Positions 51,801 through 64,000 of a stretch of DNA of 64,000 nt are shown piece by piece (the first letter of the stretch is position 1; each line of letters opens with the position of its first letter). The DNA comes from Ascaris suum (lineage: Eukaryota > Nematoda > Chromadorea > Rhabditida > Ascarididae): assembly GCA_013433145.1 (NCBI GenBank), contig CM024175.1:8230516-8294515 (forward strand). The letters run 5' to 3'. Under the pieces are notes generated by a model that ran no database searches, was not told the DNA's origin, and saw only the letters and a list, made by a program, of their open reading frames with translations. The translations under genes were made by a program, and so were the position numbers.

Positions 51801-54800
51801 CATTCCGTTTTCTTTTCTCTTAGTCTCCGATTCTGTCCATAACTATACAATGAGGACACTTCGCCCAAACGATGTAACGAACTTGCAAACGACAACAAAT
51901 TCAATTCAAAAAAGTATGCGGAGACGAGCGAAAATATGCGACCCTGAAACACACACGTTTCCACAACAAAAATTCGACGTCATCGATTTCAAGCGATTTT
52001 TTCACAGCTGCGTTTCAGTAACCCTGTACGAAAAAATGCAAGCTTCCCAACAATAAATTTCTCTAGCTAAAAATATCCTGAAATTATATCACGTAAAGGA
52101 AGTGGATTCGAGTCCGTAGGGCAACGCAACGACAGCAAAAAGACTGATGCATTCAGCAACTTCGCTCAAATGCAGCTTTTGCAGCTCCCAGAGCACTGAC
52201 AAATTTTATGCAGTTATCACGCTAGTCAACTCGAACATCATTCAGGGCATCCCCAGGTCATAAAAAACGACCATTACTCTCACATCCATCTAAAAAAAGA
52301 AAAAGAACTGACGTGTTAGCGGGCGTCGTGGGTGTCCTATCGCTGGCAGTGATCAATTTCTGCAAATCCTGTGCCTTCCTTTCACGTTCTCGTTTACGAA
52401 CCTCGATCTTCCTCATTTCAGCGATCAACATTTCCTCCTCTTCAATCTAGAACAAACCTACTTTAATAAGCTTTGTTGGAATGATGTCACACCTAGTGAT
52501 CCCATCAGACAAACTTATCTGAACGCATCAGTACACTCAGGATGCTCTGTGACCACCAACCTCGCGTTTCTTGATGCGTTGTTTAGTTTATAGCTGCATG
52601 CGAGTATTTTTGCTTTATGGAAGCAAAAACTAATTAACACCATAGAAACAACACGTTCAAGACAACCGCGACATTCTGAAATCGTTGACTTAAGGTGCTG
52701 CTATAACTACACTAAGCATCGAATAAATGTGATTGCCCATATCTCTGCGGTAATCTTCTACGAAGAGTATTCCACTGCATTTATAAACAATAAACGCTAT
52801 TTGCTCATTACTGTTAAGTAATACTTTCAACGATGGGCATTTGTTTACGACAAATAAAACTCCTGCAAGCAGATGCTGTTCCACACAGGAAATTAAGTGC
52901 ATAAGCAAGTTGCAGAGATAAATGATCTGATAACAAAATATTGCTGCAAAAGCGTAATGCACATTCGATGAGTCTCTTTTCTACGCCAAGGCTCAAAGTG
53001 CAAATCATAAATACAAAAACGTCCTGACGGTTTGGTTAGCGGTTGGTAGCCTATACGCAATTGTACCTCTTTATCAAGAAAACCCGGACGTAGCGCCTAG
53101 GAATCAACCATAAACGACACAGTCTTCGAGTAAAAAAGCAACTATGACCGTCGTTAATGTGTACTCTGATTCCCTACGCAAAATTCCGTCATTACTTCGG
53201 ACTATGCTTCACTTATACTTCACAATATCAAAGCACAGGTCGCGATACTGCCTGCAGATATCGCGACACTACTGCACTCGCAATAACCATGGGAAACTCG
53301 GGGATTTAATAATGAACGTGATTGGTCCTGCATTCATGCAAGGAAGCGCCAGTGGAAAGAGCTTATGGATAAGCTAACCTCTTGTGGAGTTCGATTCCAC
53401 TGCTTTATTAGCTGTTCCTTACGCCTCTTCTCATGTTCAGCGTCATAGCACAAAAGTTCGGCGCTCGGGTCTCTGCTCGAATTTAGCTCATTTACAGCAT
53501 TATAGAAACGCTCCTTCATTTCCTCCATCGTACGCCGTGTAGAACCTTCCCAACGATCGACTATTATTGGCCACCTATCAAAAAACTTCTATCTCTGCTG
53601 AATCTATTTTCACAAATTTGTTTATTTTTTTGCGTTAGCCAAATAATCGTATTCAGCGGCACATAACAACAAAGCAAAAAGGCGATTTCTGAGATTACAC
53701 ACTAGTCTCCTTTCATAGAGGCCCTTTACGCATAATCTCTTACTCTCCCTCCCCTCCCCCACCCCTCCCCCCCCCCCCCAAAAAAAAAACTGCTCAAATT
53801 TACAGCTGTTTTCTCCGGCAAAATTGGCATGCTGTATTTATTGAAGAATTCTTCCTCACTGTTACTCAAAACGTCGAAATGAGCTCCTACACCTTAACTG
53901 AACGATCTACGACCGCCTTGTGAGATGAAAATCCCCTGTTTTCCATGTTTGGAAACTTGTAATCTGGAATGACCTTTCTTTTCAGCCTCATCCGCAACGA
54001 AACAAATCCAGAATGTAATTTTTATCCTTGTAAAGCGCATTTATGTAGAGTGACTCAATAAGAACACAAATGGGATTCTCAGATGAATAACGGTGACATA
54101 TTAGACAGCGAGAAATATGGACGATGCACAGAAGGAGCTGCCGAATACAACGACTGCATCAACGAAGCGAGCAGAAATAAAGCATTCTTATAGGGGAAAA
54201 AGATCCTCGAAAATGGATCACCTTATTTTAAGGCTAACCAAGATATTTTTTAAAGAAAAGAACGTTTCTTCAATGGCAATAAAAAGTATCCATGCTAATT
54301 TAGTGCTTAAGGAAGACTCCGATTCATTTCAATTCTTTGAAAAGATTTTCAGCTTCCCATATTCCCAAACGAATATCTAGAAGATTTCAAACTCAAACCT
54401 CAAGTCAAATCGCGTGCATAAATCGAAAAGATGCAAAGTGTCTTCCTTGGACCATTTCAGTGACTTCAGATGTTTGTCGTATTCATCGTCGGTGAATGTC
54501 GGTATGTTTATTACCTAAACTTCAGTAACCGCCCAACCTCGATAATTACAACAGTACTTGAAAAATGAGAAAGTACCACCTTAAAATCAACGACCAATCA
54601 TATCACAACGGCAACCGGTAAAATAAATCAGATGACATAAATGAGGCTACTAAAAACACCCAATCACAACTACTGCTTGACACAGGAAAACTGGATGATG
54701 CGGTCAGTGCATTATTACACAACGCCAATGGCCTCATACTTTCACGAATGTGGTAAACATTGCAAATTTCCTGTGTGTTCGTGAACTACAAAAAAGGGGC

Positions 54801-56532
54801 AAATCAAAGGCAGTTCAAGTACATGTCTTGATTGTCACGGTGTTCCAAACAGACTCAACATGAATGTTTCTGCCTTGCATAGCATAACGGAAAACCAAAG
54901 CACACATACCTTGTTGAACCTGGCAAACGGATATGGTGCACCTGCTTCTATCTTATCCACTCTTTGCCAATGACACAACTGTAATCCATCAACCCTCGCC
55001 GGATTTTCGAATGGCTTCCATACCCAAGGCCGTACTTGTCGCATTCCAATCTGTAATATCAATCGCACTGCACCACACACCAAATTCAGGAGTGCTGCTG
55101 AATACAAAAACTATAAATATATGACTTTTATGTGGTACATTATTTGCACATACATGCAAGCCATAACTTATATGAAAGGTCATATGCAGGAAGCTCTCAA
55201 AACAGCACGAAACAGAGGGATGACATTTGTTCCCATAAAGACAGAACGCTACAAAAATCAGCAAAGCATGAAGGTGGTCAGACTGTTATCAACATTTGCT
55301 TCTTTCGTTCAGAGCCTCGAAAAGTTTGTCCGATCCCCTGGCAAAACCACGTCTATAGGCTGCAAGTTCCCAACTACTTGCAACATTTCCCATGCAAGGA
55401 CATTTTATTTCAATTGCAAAACGAGTAGCACAAAACCTAATATCATTCCCTCACATTGAAACCCAAGTGTTGCGCCTCTTCTCTTTCGGCTATTACATAG
55501 CATGTTCGTTGTTAAGTTACTCCTTACAAGAGAAAGAAGGAAAGCAAGCAAGAGACGACAGACTGTACGTTTCCCACTTAAATTCTGATCAAATATCCTG
55601 TCCAAAAAGAGCCACCTATGAGGAGTCATTTAATGTCGCATTGCCGACCCGATTGGTTAAGTTACCCCGAAATTTGCAGCGTCCAAAACAATGAATGGTC
55701 CCTCAGCAAAATGACGGAAAAAACCTCCTTCCGAAAAGACAAACCGGGTTTCCGTTAGACTTGTTCGGGAGCATTGGTATCGAAACCAAACAGATAGAAT
55801 TCGAAAATAAGACCCAAGATGAGCTTATTCAAATTAGGACGAACAAATATCCCATCTCCCTACAATTTCTATCCTCCTCTCATTTCAAATCAAGCAAGTG
55901 AAAGCATCTCGTTAAGGAAGATAGATAAAATCTTAGTCCATATCTCAGCATCAATCTTATTAGCTAAAGACGATCTGAAGCCTCAACGAGTGCGAATGCC
56001 TATCAGAGCGGAACAAAAGTCGATTTGCTGCAGAAAATCTATTTGCCTTTAATACGCTTGTTTATTATCACTGCTTACAGTTACATCCCGTGCAACTTCC
56101 TTTATAATTTCCCTCTTATCATGTCGCCATCATTCACAAAATTCCTTATGAAGTATGAGTTTTTAGCCATCTAAATTCGCTGCCAAAGTAAGGAGTCGTC
56201 CACTAATTTCAATCGTCAGTGATGTTAAAATGCGTTATGCAGCGATCCCACATGGGTCTCTATTTTCACCAATTTAACTGAACCGCTTGACCTCCGCCAT
56301 CTTCGAAACCTCCTTCATCCTCACTTTAACCGACCGTTTTTTATCGTGTTAGACGGCATTTAGCAAGCGAAGCACTCACCCTTGCTTTCTGATTGCGGTA
56401 TCCGAGGTTCTTCGTTGTTGAGGGTATAAGGGCGGCAAGGTTCTTTTCACTATCCTGTGCCAACAAATTAAACAGCTCACGATGCATTCCTTCCGGTCGT
56501 TTGAAATGAGCTTCCGCCCGATTCGATCTCTT
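48876..56532 (-). CDS. ekl-4: DMAP1 / Swc4 homologue (EKL-4), 9 exons found, N-terminus not located
   Basis: DMAP1 is a subunit of the TIP60/NuA4 and SRCAP/SWR1 chromatin complexes. Exons on the minus strand: 56532-56380, 55050-54910, 54514-54399, 53574-53379, 52446-52309, 50738-50603, 50091-49946, 49572-49423, 48947-48876; phases join throughout and give 415 residues ending in TAA. Motifs in order: HFKRPEGMHRELFNLL; VRPWVWKPFENPARVDG and YPFARFNK; the SANT domain from DDEYDKHLKSLKWSKED through RFDLRWPIIVDRW and MEEMKERFYNA; EKRRKEQLIKQWNRTPQE; the coiled basic helix EMRKIEVRKRERERKAQDLQ; LRSQEMKLPTNVGQKKLKNI; a final coiled coil LLQELKHALQTAEYELESL; and a basic C-terminal tail. The short exon with the start codon was not found between 56.5 and 64 kb. 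The lysine-rich linker of human DMAP1 is short or encoded by a missed exon between 52309 and 50738. Confidence 0.95.
49615..49663 (-). CDS. Possible alternative 49-nt cassette exon of the DMAP1 gene
   Basis: On the minus strand TTTCGCAG precedes 49663 and GTAAGTAG follows 49615. In the phase left by the preceding exon it reads ISDSNGNLAITDMKFA plus one base. Splicing to the normal start of the next exon (49572) would give a stop, but an AG 13 bases further in (next exon starting at 49559) restores the frame, since 49 minus 13 is 36. It may be a regulated alternative exon or chance. Confidence 0.3.
53767..53789. repeat. C13A10 tract
   Basis: Thirteen C directly followed by ten A, in an intron of the minus-strand DMAP1 gene (between exons 54399 and 53574). 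On the gene strand it reads T10G13. Confidence 0.97.
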
Positions 56533-58568
56533 CTAGAGAAAGTGATATAAGCACAGAGGATTAGTGAAGTGCAGTATTACAATTAATTCCAAAAAGTGGA
56601 AAAACGCATCAGAGAAATTGCTAATGTGTTTTTTATAATGACGCCAGTAGCAATTACTCACTACGGTTAAGAAGAAAAAAAACGATACAAAGCCTAATGA
56701 TATTTTTCTAAGAAACGGGTGAAAGCGAATTTCCAGGTGAAAATCCGTTTCTCAAGTTGCATGATAAACTCAAGAATCGGTGATTAGTCGAGAAATGAGT
56801 GAAATCAATTCTTATATGCAAATTATACCTATTAAACTTCATGGTTCTGGCTGAAATGCCTCATAAAATAGAACTGATGATCAGATTGGACAACAGCAAT
56901 AATCACACAAAAATATGACACACAACTATATGTGCTGCATTAAAATGAAGTTGTGAAGGAAAGTTTGTGTAATTCTCGAAAATTTCTAACCTTCAAAAAA
57001 AGTTTTCCTCTCTCTAATTTTTTTTTTAAAATAAGCACGGTTGAATGCTCATTAAAAAATGAGTTTCGAAACACCGAAAAATCTTGTAAAAACCTTTGCG
57101 ATCCCTCTTCAACACGATGCTAACAAAAATAATCTTGCCATTCCGAAAAGAAAGACCGCCTTCTATTCATGTATTTATTACAGCATATCAAAGGATTAGT
57201 TATATGAACTCCGGTAAGCATAATGAATTGCCACAAAACTTAGAAGCAAATTAACCTGTGCATTATTTTGTTCAATGAATAAAGAATAAACCGAGAATAC
57301 AAACAGATGATATATTGAAGATTTACGAGAAGGTTCCAGGAATGCAAAGTTTTTATTGTACGTTTCAAGTTACCTCTAATTTGGCTTATGTGCGAAAACT
57401 GCTATACTCTAAAAACTGCTCCATATATTTCGTCTAATGAAGTAGAAAAGGAATGCTTATATTTACAGGATATCTCATAGAAATGAGAAATTCTGTTCTA
57501 GAAACCATAGTAGAAAAAATCGATGGATGGTTGTGAGCTCGCAGAATGAGTGTTTTATTTTATAAGTGAATAAGCAAGTTTTCACCAAAAAAAAAAAACA
57601 CTTCTCTCCCGTCCCACTTGCTTCCTCCTTTCTTTTTCCCATCACTGCTTTCCTCCACTCTTTTCTCACTAGATGTTTCTTGTTTGACCAAATATGTGAG
57701 CTGTGAACAAGAAGGATCCCCCTTAGGCCTGTTTTCTTTTCATCTGCTGCTGCAAAATGCGTCAAAACTCGCTATATATATGGCCCTACCTATCCGTCTG
57801 GCAGTTCGAGGTTGCGTATCAGGTAAATAGCGCTGATAAAAATTGAGAAGCACTATTACGACACAATGTGACCTCTTAGTGTCCTATGCGTAAAAAATTC
57901 TTCACAAATGAAAGAGTCATAGAATATGCAAGTCAATCCCATCCCGCAAACGATCGAATAGAGCATAAAGAGGCATATTTATTTGAGGCAACTGTATGCA
58001 AATCTCATTTATATTAACCAACATTTTATTGCTTCATAAACACAACTATGCAATTCACGATGGCGAAATAAAGATTTGACGACGGTGATGATCCATCTAG
58101 AGAGATCAGAAAAAAACTGAAAATCACGAGGATGTGTGCTTTTTGCTACCGCACCAATAGAAGCAGCTGTTTGTGCTGACTATTCAGAAACTAAAATAGT
58201 TTCACATATTGTGATATTCACATAAAACCAACTGTCTCTACGCCATACAAGTCGTTCAAGAGGAGAATTCACATAAAACCGACTCTGCTCATATGCGCAT
58301 ATGTGTGTCCATCCGGAATATAAGTGCATATATATCATAAGACTTCTTCGAAGAGAAGGGTATTATTACCTGTTTATAGCCCTTTTACGAGTCCACAGTC
58401 CATCAATAAGAGGATCAGTCAACGAGAAATGAAGCTGGCATGGTGGCAAGTCAAGTTTCGTGTTATATGTGTCTGCACATTTTGCAACTTGCAGACTGAA
58501 GTCAAAGAACACAGGCAATGACAGACACAGAGAAATGCACGTAAGACGTTCATCCACCTGCTCGATTT

Positions 58569-58592
58569 CCCCCCCCCCCCCCCCCCAAAAAA
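58569..58592. repeat. C18A6 tract
   Basis: The longest C tract in the window: 18 C followed directly by 6 A. Confidence 0.97.
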
Positions 58593-58732
58593 CGTACAGG
58601 AAGCGCAAATCAGCAATTTTGGCTAAAAACACGTTTAGATTGTCATAATGGAAAATTGCATAAGAATACGAGATGATGGACGTTGTGCAACGTGAGAATA
58701 AAAATTCAAAATAACTCATAAATCGGCTTATT

Positions 58733-58875
58733 CTCATCCGGTTATGGGAATTCTTTGCAAAACTTTGAATTCGGACAACGAAACTATGGGATTTCTATGG
58801 GAAAACTCATCCGGTTATGGGAATTTGAATCCCACTTAATTCTTTGCAAAATTACCGGAAAGGACAACGAAAATT
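58733..58875. repeat. Two-copy direct repeat, period about 73 bp
   Basis: CTCATCCGGTTATGGGAATT occurs at 58733 and again at 58806. Each is followed by ATTCTTTGCAAAA and GGACAACGAAA in the same order with small insertions. Confidence 0.85.
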
Positions 58876-59404
58876 TAGGCATCTTCAAAGTAAAAAATTC
58901 AAAAACGATCACATCTACATGAATGTCCTTATAAGATCCACCGGAAATTACGAGCCCGATAGGGAAGTATCCACCCAACCGGGAACAATTTCACTAAATC
59001 CGAATTAAGCAATTCTTGAAAATAAGCCAACCCTCGAGGAATTGATATACTTTCCAAATTATTTGCACTCTGTATTTAGCTCCAAGCGGCGGATTCAACC
59101 AACTCTCTCACCGATAACCATCGAATTGCAACATCGATCTCGTTTTTTGCAATATTTCGACCTTTTCGTTCTGAACGCTTACCGAGCCCTTCATCATATT
59201 CGATATTCAATTATAAGCGCATTAAGCACGCAAAATAATATATCCAACAAGCAATATTTGCATATAGTTTCATTTTATGCTCATATTGCAGCAACAAGGA
59301 AATATTTTAATGATCACGTTTCTAATGAAAAAAATTAAACATTCATTCAAATATGGGGCAAATAATTCATAAAAGACCTCAAAGAGAATAAGAGCGGAAG
59401 GGAC

Positions 59405-59426
59405 GGGGGGGGGGGGGAGGGGGTGG
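59405..59426. repeat. G13 tract with adjacent G-rich run
   Basis: Thirteen G (59405-59417), one A, then further short G runs. The only long G tract in the right half of the window on the plus strand. Confidence 0.96.
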
Positions 59427-60223
59427 AGGAGGAGAAAAGGAAGGAACACATATCCTTATAAGGCTTTCTGAGCACGTGTTTATAAGGCACCTCTTATGAG
59501 GCAGTCGCCGTCACAACCAAACAACTGCTCCGAATTGCGTTATACCAGCGCTGATCAAGCATCGGCCATGATCCAAATGTAAAACTATGGAGCATTAAAT
59601 ACCGCCTGATACCTTCCCACACATTAAACAGCAAAGAAATATCTAAATATAAAATTGTAATCAACGATCATTATTCGTGAATTCATGATCAGACAAGTAT
59701 ACAGACACAAAAATTGAACGACGTTTGCGTCTTATATGCGCCCATTTCTTAGCTTAAGAAATTTGCGCAATAGCTCAAATTCACTTCAAATTTCGTGTCA
59801 TATATTTTACAATCTGTCTGAATGATCGATGTTCCAATTCACGAAAAAAAACTCACGTGTCAGTTTATTTGCAAATCAAAACGTCAAGTTATACATTATG
59901 TTATTGTCGAAACAGCGCCGGAAAATACTTCAACCCTTCTTTAGATTCAGTACTACACATCATGGGGAGTTTCAATGATTCAATGCTGATATATTCCAGG
60001 AGCGAAAAAAGATTGCCTAAAACTAAAATTCTAAAATTTAATAACAAGGTAGGACTAGTGGATACTGGAATACGATTCATACACATACGGCGGTTGGTTG
60101 TTCCTCATCTTTGTTGCCGTTCTGACCGGGCAAGGTGATCCACATCCTTTCCTGCTAAATATATTTTCCTGTACCCGCTCTTCCTGCTATTTTCCACCTC
60201 ATCAACCCATCTCTTCTTCCCCG

Positions 60224-60243
60224 CCCCCCCCCCCAAAAAAAAA
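60224..60243. repeat. C11A9 tract
   Basis: Eleven C directly followed by nine A, the same C-then-A arrangement as at 53767 and 58569. Confidence 0.96.
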
Positions 60244-60930
60244 GGGTTTTTGGAAATGGAGAACAGACGACATCTCCCCAAGATCCAGTCTGTTTTCCAC
60301 TGAAGGTAATCCCTTGCATTACTTCCCAAAACTCCTACGTTAGAAGATGGAAATTTTTGGGAGGAAGAATGGTATTCTGCAATACTGACCTTTTTTTGAT
60401 ATACTACTCTCCGTGAAACTAAATCCATAACAAAAAGAAAAGTGAAACACATTATGGATAAGTAACACTGCAAATTTTAATCTTATACAAACATATGGAT
60501 GGAATATGCAAACCATAATTCCTTCCAACATTACGGTCATATATGAGAAGTAATAAATACCAAAAAAAGGTAATGGAGAAGACCGTATGCAAAGGACGGG
60601 AATAGAATATTTTCAAGAAAATTCTGGGAAAAATTCTGAAAAAAAATTCTGCCCAAGCAGGAAAAAAAAATTCTGGGAATTCAAGGGATTCCTATCATCG
60701 CGCTAGTTACAGCAACTGGCAGAGAATTGATAGACTTTATGGACTTTTTTCGCGGCTTTCCGCAGTCTTGCAAGAAGAAACACTCTCAACCGCTGATCAA
60801 TTTCAAGAATCGTGACAAATTCCATCATCCCATATGAAAACAGCTTTTAGGTCATTGTGTGATACCTAATTTCCTTCAGGTATAGGTGTCGCTTGATTAC
60901 AGGACGTATCGACCGGATTCGATTAACTAA

Positions 60931-61065
60931 GCTATTGGATTGCAAATTATGGGACAATATATTAAATCTCCTGGTATGGGACGGTATAAACTATTGGATA
61001 CCAAACTATGAGAGTATATACCGAACCTCCGGGTATGGGACCGTATGAATTACTGGATACCAAAG
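60931..61065. repeat. 59-bp tandem repeat, two full copies and part of a third
   Basis: Copies start at 60931, 60990 and 61049. Each begins with (C/A)TATTGGAT or TTACTGGAT, followed in the first two by (C/T)TATG(G/A)GA and a second landmark GGTATGGGAC(C/G)GTAT near the end. Confidence 0.85.
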
Positions 61066-61779
61066 TGCCAAACTAAGCTATGAAGTATCTCGAGTGTAAC
61101 ACAAATCCATATTAGCTGAATGACTTTATATCAACCAATACTGAATATCTCATCGTTCGTATCGAATAAACAACAATCTTCTTGCTGCTTATTGCATTAC
61201 ACTTGAATTCTCGATACTACTAATTATCGCTTATAAAGTAATATTCCTTTCTATCATCAAAAATCAATTCAATATTTTCTAAAGTAATCAATAAATGAAA
61301 TCATCTCAGCTCATTAACGAAATATCTTTGCGATTTACGAAAATTTTTTCATTTCAAATTCTCAACGACGGTCGTTTATTTTCTTCTTCCAATTATGCTT
61401 ATAAATGAAATACCAAAATGTATTTCTACTATCTTTCAATGGACCGCAGTCGGATGAAATGGCCATTTCAAAATATAATCCTCTATTTCGATTTGAAATT
61501 CTTTACACACTTCAAATAACTCTCTCCTCTTATATGTCACCTCCAACACTTCCACTCTTATTACCTCCAAATCATTTGAGCAATAATAAATTATTCAATA
61601 ATAAAAATCATCTATGCTTTTTTAAACTCCATTTTACGTTAATAACGGAGATCTTATTGATATAAAACCCGATAATATATATGTCCACCAAAGATAAAAT
61701 AATCTAGACAATATAACGAAGAGAAAAAAAAATGGTGCAATTCATTGCATATATTTAATTAATCAACTCAACCGCTAAT

Positions 61780-61914
<135 letters not shown>

Positions 61915-62716
61915 TCCGCAGTTGCGGCGGTTTCCGCATTCTGTCCGAATGGAAGCTTCGACATCGTTGGTGGACATAAAATTCGCATGAATAAGAAATG
62001 CTCCATAGGGAGACGGTGGCGACCCACTTTTGAAGGCACATTGTACAATTCATAAAAAACAGCGTTGCAGCTATGACAGCTGAAGTAAGGCGATCTGTTG
62101 CAAGATCCTTCGATCATCCCATTATATTGCTTCATTTGTGTATACGCAACAGACTGATGAAAGCATCCGTTGCTGTTGTTTTCAATTTAGGTCTCATAAA
62201 TTTGTTACGCAAGAGGAGAAGGCGCAGTGAGAAGGAAGGGTAGAGAAGAGAAGAAGGAAGAAGAAAGGAGATGGACAAGGACGATAGGCAGGAAGAAAGA
62301 AGTTGGAAGAGGAAGTCTGCAGTCAAACCATTCTTGAAGCGGTTAAAAAGTATGACGTCGTAAGCATAGCAAATCCCTTAGCACTGATACTTGCAGCTAA
62401 TGGTTATTATACTAAACGATCACCGAATCATATCGTCCTTCATATACGCCTTGTGCAAATTATCTTTAAGTGATGAGCAAGCGCTAAACCTATATGTGTA
62501 ATCAGACAGCTAATTAGACCTCAATTAGGACAGTTGCGCCGCATATGCTTACGTCCATCGAAAAATCTTTTCTTCATTCTTCAGTATAAATACAAAATAC
62601 AAAATGCCCTAATAATATATAAATGAACTGAACAGTAGATAGTCGACGAGAAATAGCAAAAATCACTGAACGTTGATGAAAGAAAAGAAAAAGCGTAAAT
62701 TTCTTAGGACTTGCAG

Positions 62717-62930
62717 ATGTTGTTGATGACCATTCAAATGCTGCGATATTGCGGTCGAAGAAAAACCAGAATGAGGACAACCTGTTCTGCGTTATCGTAT
62801 ATCGGGGCATTTTGTTCGCATCATCGATGCAAATTAACGAATCCCATTATTCCTACTCACCTATTTGGGCAAAAGCAAAAATTGCGCAAATAATTCATTC
62901 ATGGAACTCAGACGATCTGGGTAACTTTTT
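62717..62930 (+). CDS. Candidate internal exon, unassigned
   Basis: Preceded by GACTTGCAG and followed by GTAACT at 62931. The frame reads VVDDHSNAAILRSKKNQNED, LFCVIVYRGILFASS, then YSPIWAKAKIAQIIHSWNSD. It is protein-like with clean splice borders; alternatively it ends at the TAA at 62935. I do not recognise a family. It would belong to a plus-strand gene running towards or past the right edge; a possible further exon lies near 63690 after GGATTCGCAG. Confidence 0.35.
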
Positions 62931-62971
62931 TCTCTAACGACCTTTGTTTCGTTCACAATAAAACAAAGTCC

Positions 62972-63035
62972 AATTTGATATCGTCAATTTGATCTATCAT
63001 ATCGTCATATCGTCTATTCGATCATATCGTCTATG
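62972..63035. repeat. Short minisatellite of ATATCGTC units
   Basis: At least four irregularly spaced copies of (A/G)ATATCGTC(T/A)AT in about 60 bases. Confidence 0.7.
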
Positions 63036-64000
63036 CTTTGTACTGGTGGAATAGAGAAAAGTTTTGAAAAAAAGGTACTAGAGCACACCAAAAACGGCAA
63101 GCTGCATCGTATAATGCTTGAATCATTGAGAACGTAGTTTGATGACGTCAGACATTTCTAACCGGGTGACACCACGAATAATTCAGAAGCCGTTCAAAAT
63201 ACTAACAGTGCATAAATAAAGAATTTCTTCGGCGGTAATAGTGGCCCCTCAAGAACTCCGTGCACACAGTCATTTTCGGTGGGAAATTTGGCTGAAGTAA
63301 AAGCAACCAGTAGGCAATTTTGTATGAAACAACGGGTAGATCTTTTTTACCCTAATTCCCGATGCCCGCAGGACTTATTTAACCTCTTCGTGAACAACAG
63401 TTTTTTTTTAACTAAAGGCGAATGGCACCTCCATCCCACCCATTTCAATCTGTCTTCTCTTACAGACATACGCGTGCTATGCACTTGATAACCGTCCTTC
63501 GGATGTAGACTTCTTCGACAGTAAAACGCAACGAATGAATGACTTATCACTTTCTCGAAAGCCTGAATAATTCTTCTCCTTCCCCCTCTCATCCACCGAT
63601 CGATCGAATCTTACTCAGTATTAAAGTGCCTCCGCCGTTCTTTGAGTGTGGACAAGACTTGTATAGAGGATTCGCAGTTTGCATTGCAATTCCACCAGCT
63701 CGTATGGCTAAGGGTATAATTTCTCGGCTGCCTTATGCGGCCTGAATCATCGCAAATGTTTCAACATCAATTAAGAAAGGTAGGTTTGTTTAATCGCGCA
63801 GAAAGGACACTTTATGCGCTCAACAATTCGGGGGAGTTGCAATTTGGTCAGTTTCCAGCCGTTTCCAATTTTTTGCCCTAACGCTAGTTTTATGGATACG
63901 ACTCATATCAGATTCTGTAACTATAATTACGTGGGCGAGTGCCACGCAACGGCTGACACGCATCCTTACTTCTGAAGCGAAATCACGACGATCTCAGATC
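63036..64000. other. Right edge, no supported gene
   Basis: Short frames only. The segment 63539-63745 plus is open and proline-rich, and an acceptor-like TTCGCAG precedes 63692, but there is not enough to call a gene. Confidence 0.4.

Noticed and set aside
58366..58737. 123-codon minus-strand frame with a Gly run
   Set aside because: The Gly run is the translated C18 tract; the frame has no domain and the phase of its possible donor does not fit the DMAP1 exons.

Overview
The window looks like nuclear DNA of a nematode, probably a rhabditid or strongylid-type (clade V) worm; this is an inference. Genes are split by long introns, introns end in TTTTCAG-like acceptors, and start codons of several genes lie just downstream of an acceptor-like AG with no upstream coding exon, as expected for spliced-leader trans-splicing. 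There are no bacterial features. Most of the window is non-coding or repeat-derived, and most long reading frames are not genes.

Plus strand, left to right. 3684-5597 holds the last three exons of a GTP-type phosphoenolpyruvate carboxykinase; the first two thirds of the enzyme were not found upstream. 14161-15098 is a decayed CR1/L2-like LINE reverse transcriptase. 20543-20914 is the best-supported part of a BTB-domain gene resembling IBtk, with a possible further exon at 22973. 27823-33366 is a complete seven-exon SDHB gene (succinate dehydrogenase / fumarate reductase iron-sulfur subunit). 39474-40180 is a second decayed LINE fragment. 41300-41446 is a candidate 48-residue secreted peptide gene.

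Minus strand, right to left. 56532-48876 encodes all but the N-terminus of the DMAP1/Swc4 homologue (EKL-4 in C. elegans). 46615-43072 encodes a complete BCNT/CFDP1/Swc5 homologue. Both proteins belong to the SWR1/SRCAP H2A.Z-exchange machinery, so two subunits of one chromatin complex are neighbours on the same strand about 2.2 kb apart, possibly an operon or co-regulated pair.

The rest consists of two long (AT)n arrays, six G/C homopolymer tracts, a diverged ~0.5 kb tandem duplication at 36.2-37.1 kb, short minisatellites and AT-rich introns. The main observations for follow-up are the adjacent Swc4/Swc5 pair, the PEPCK that lacks two of the three guanine-stacking phenylalanines of the family, the small secreted peptide gene, and a possible frame-compensated alternative exon in the DMAP1 gene.
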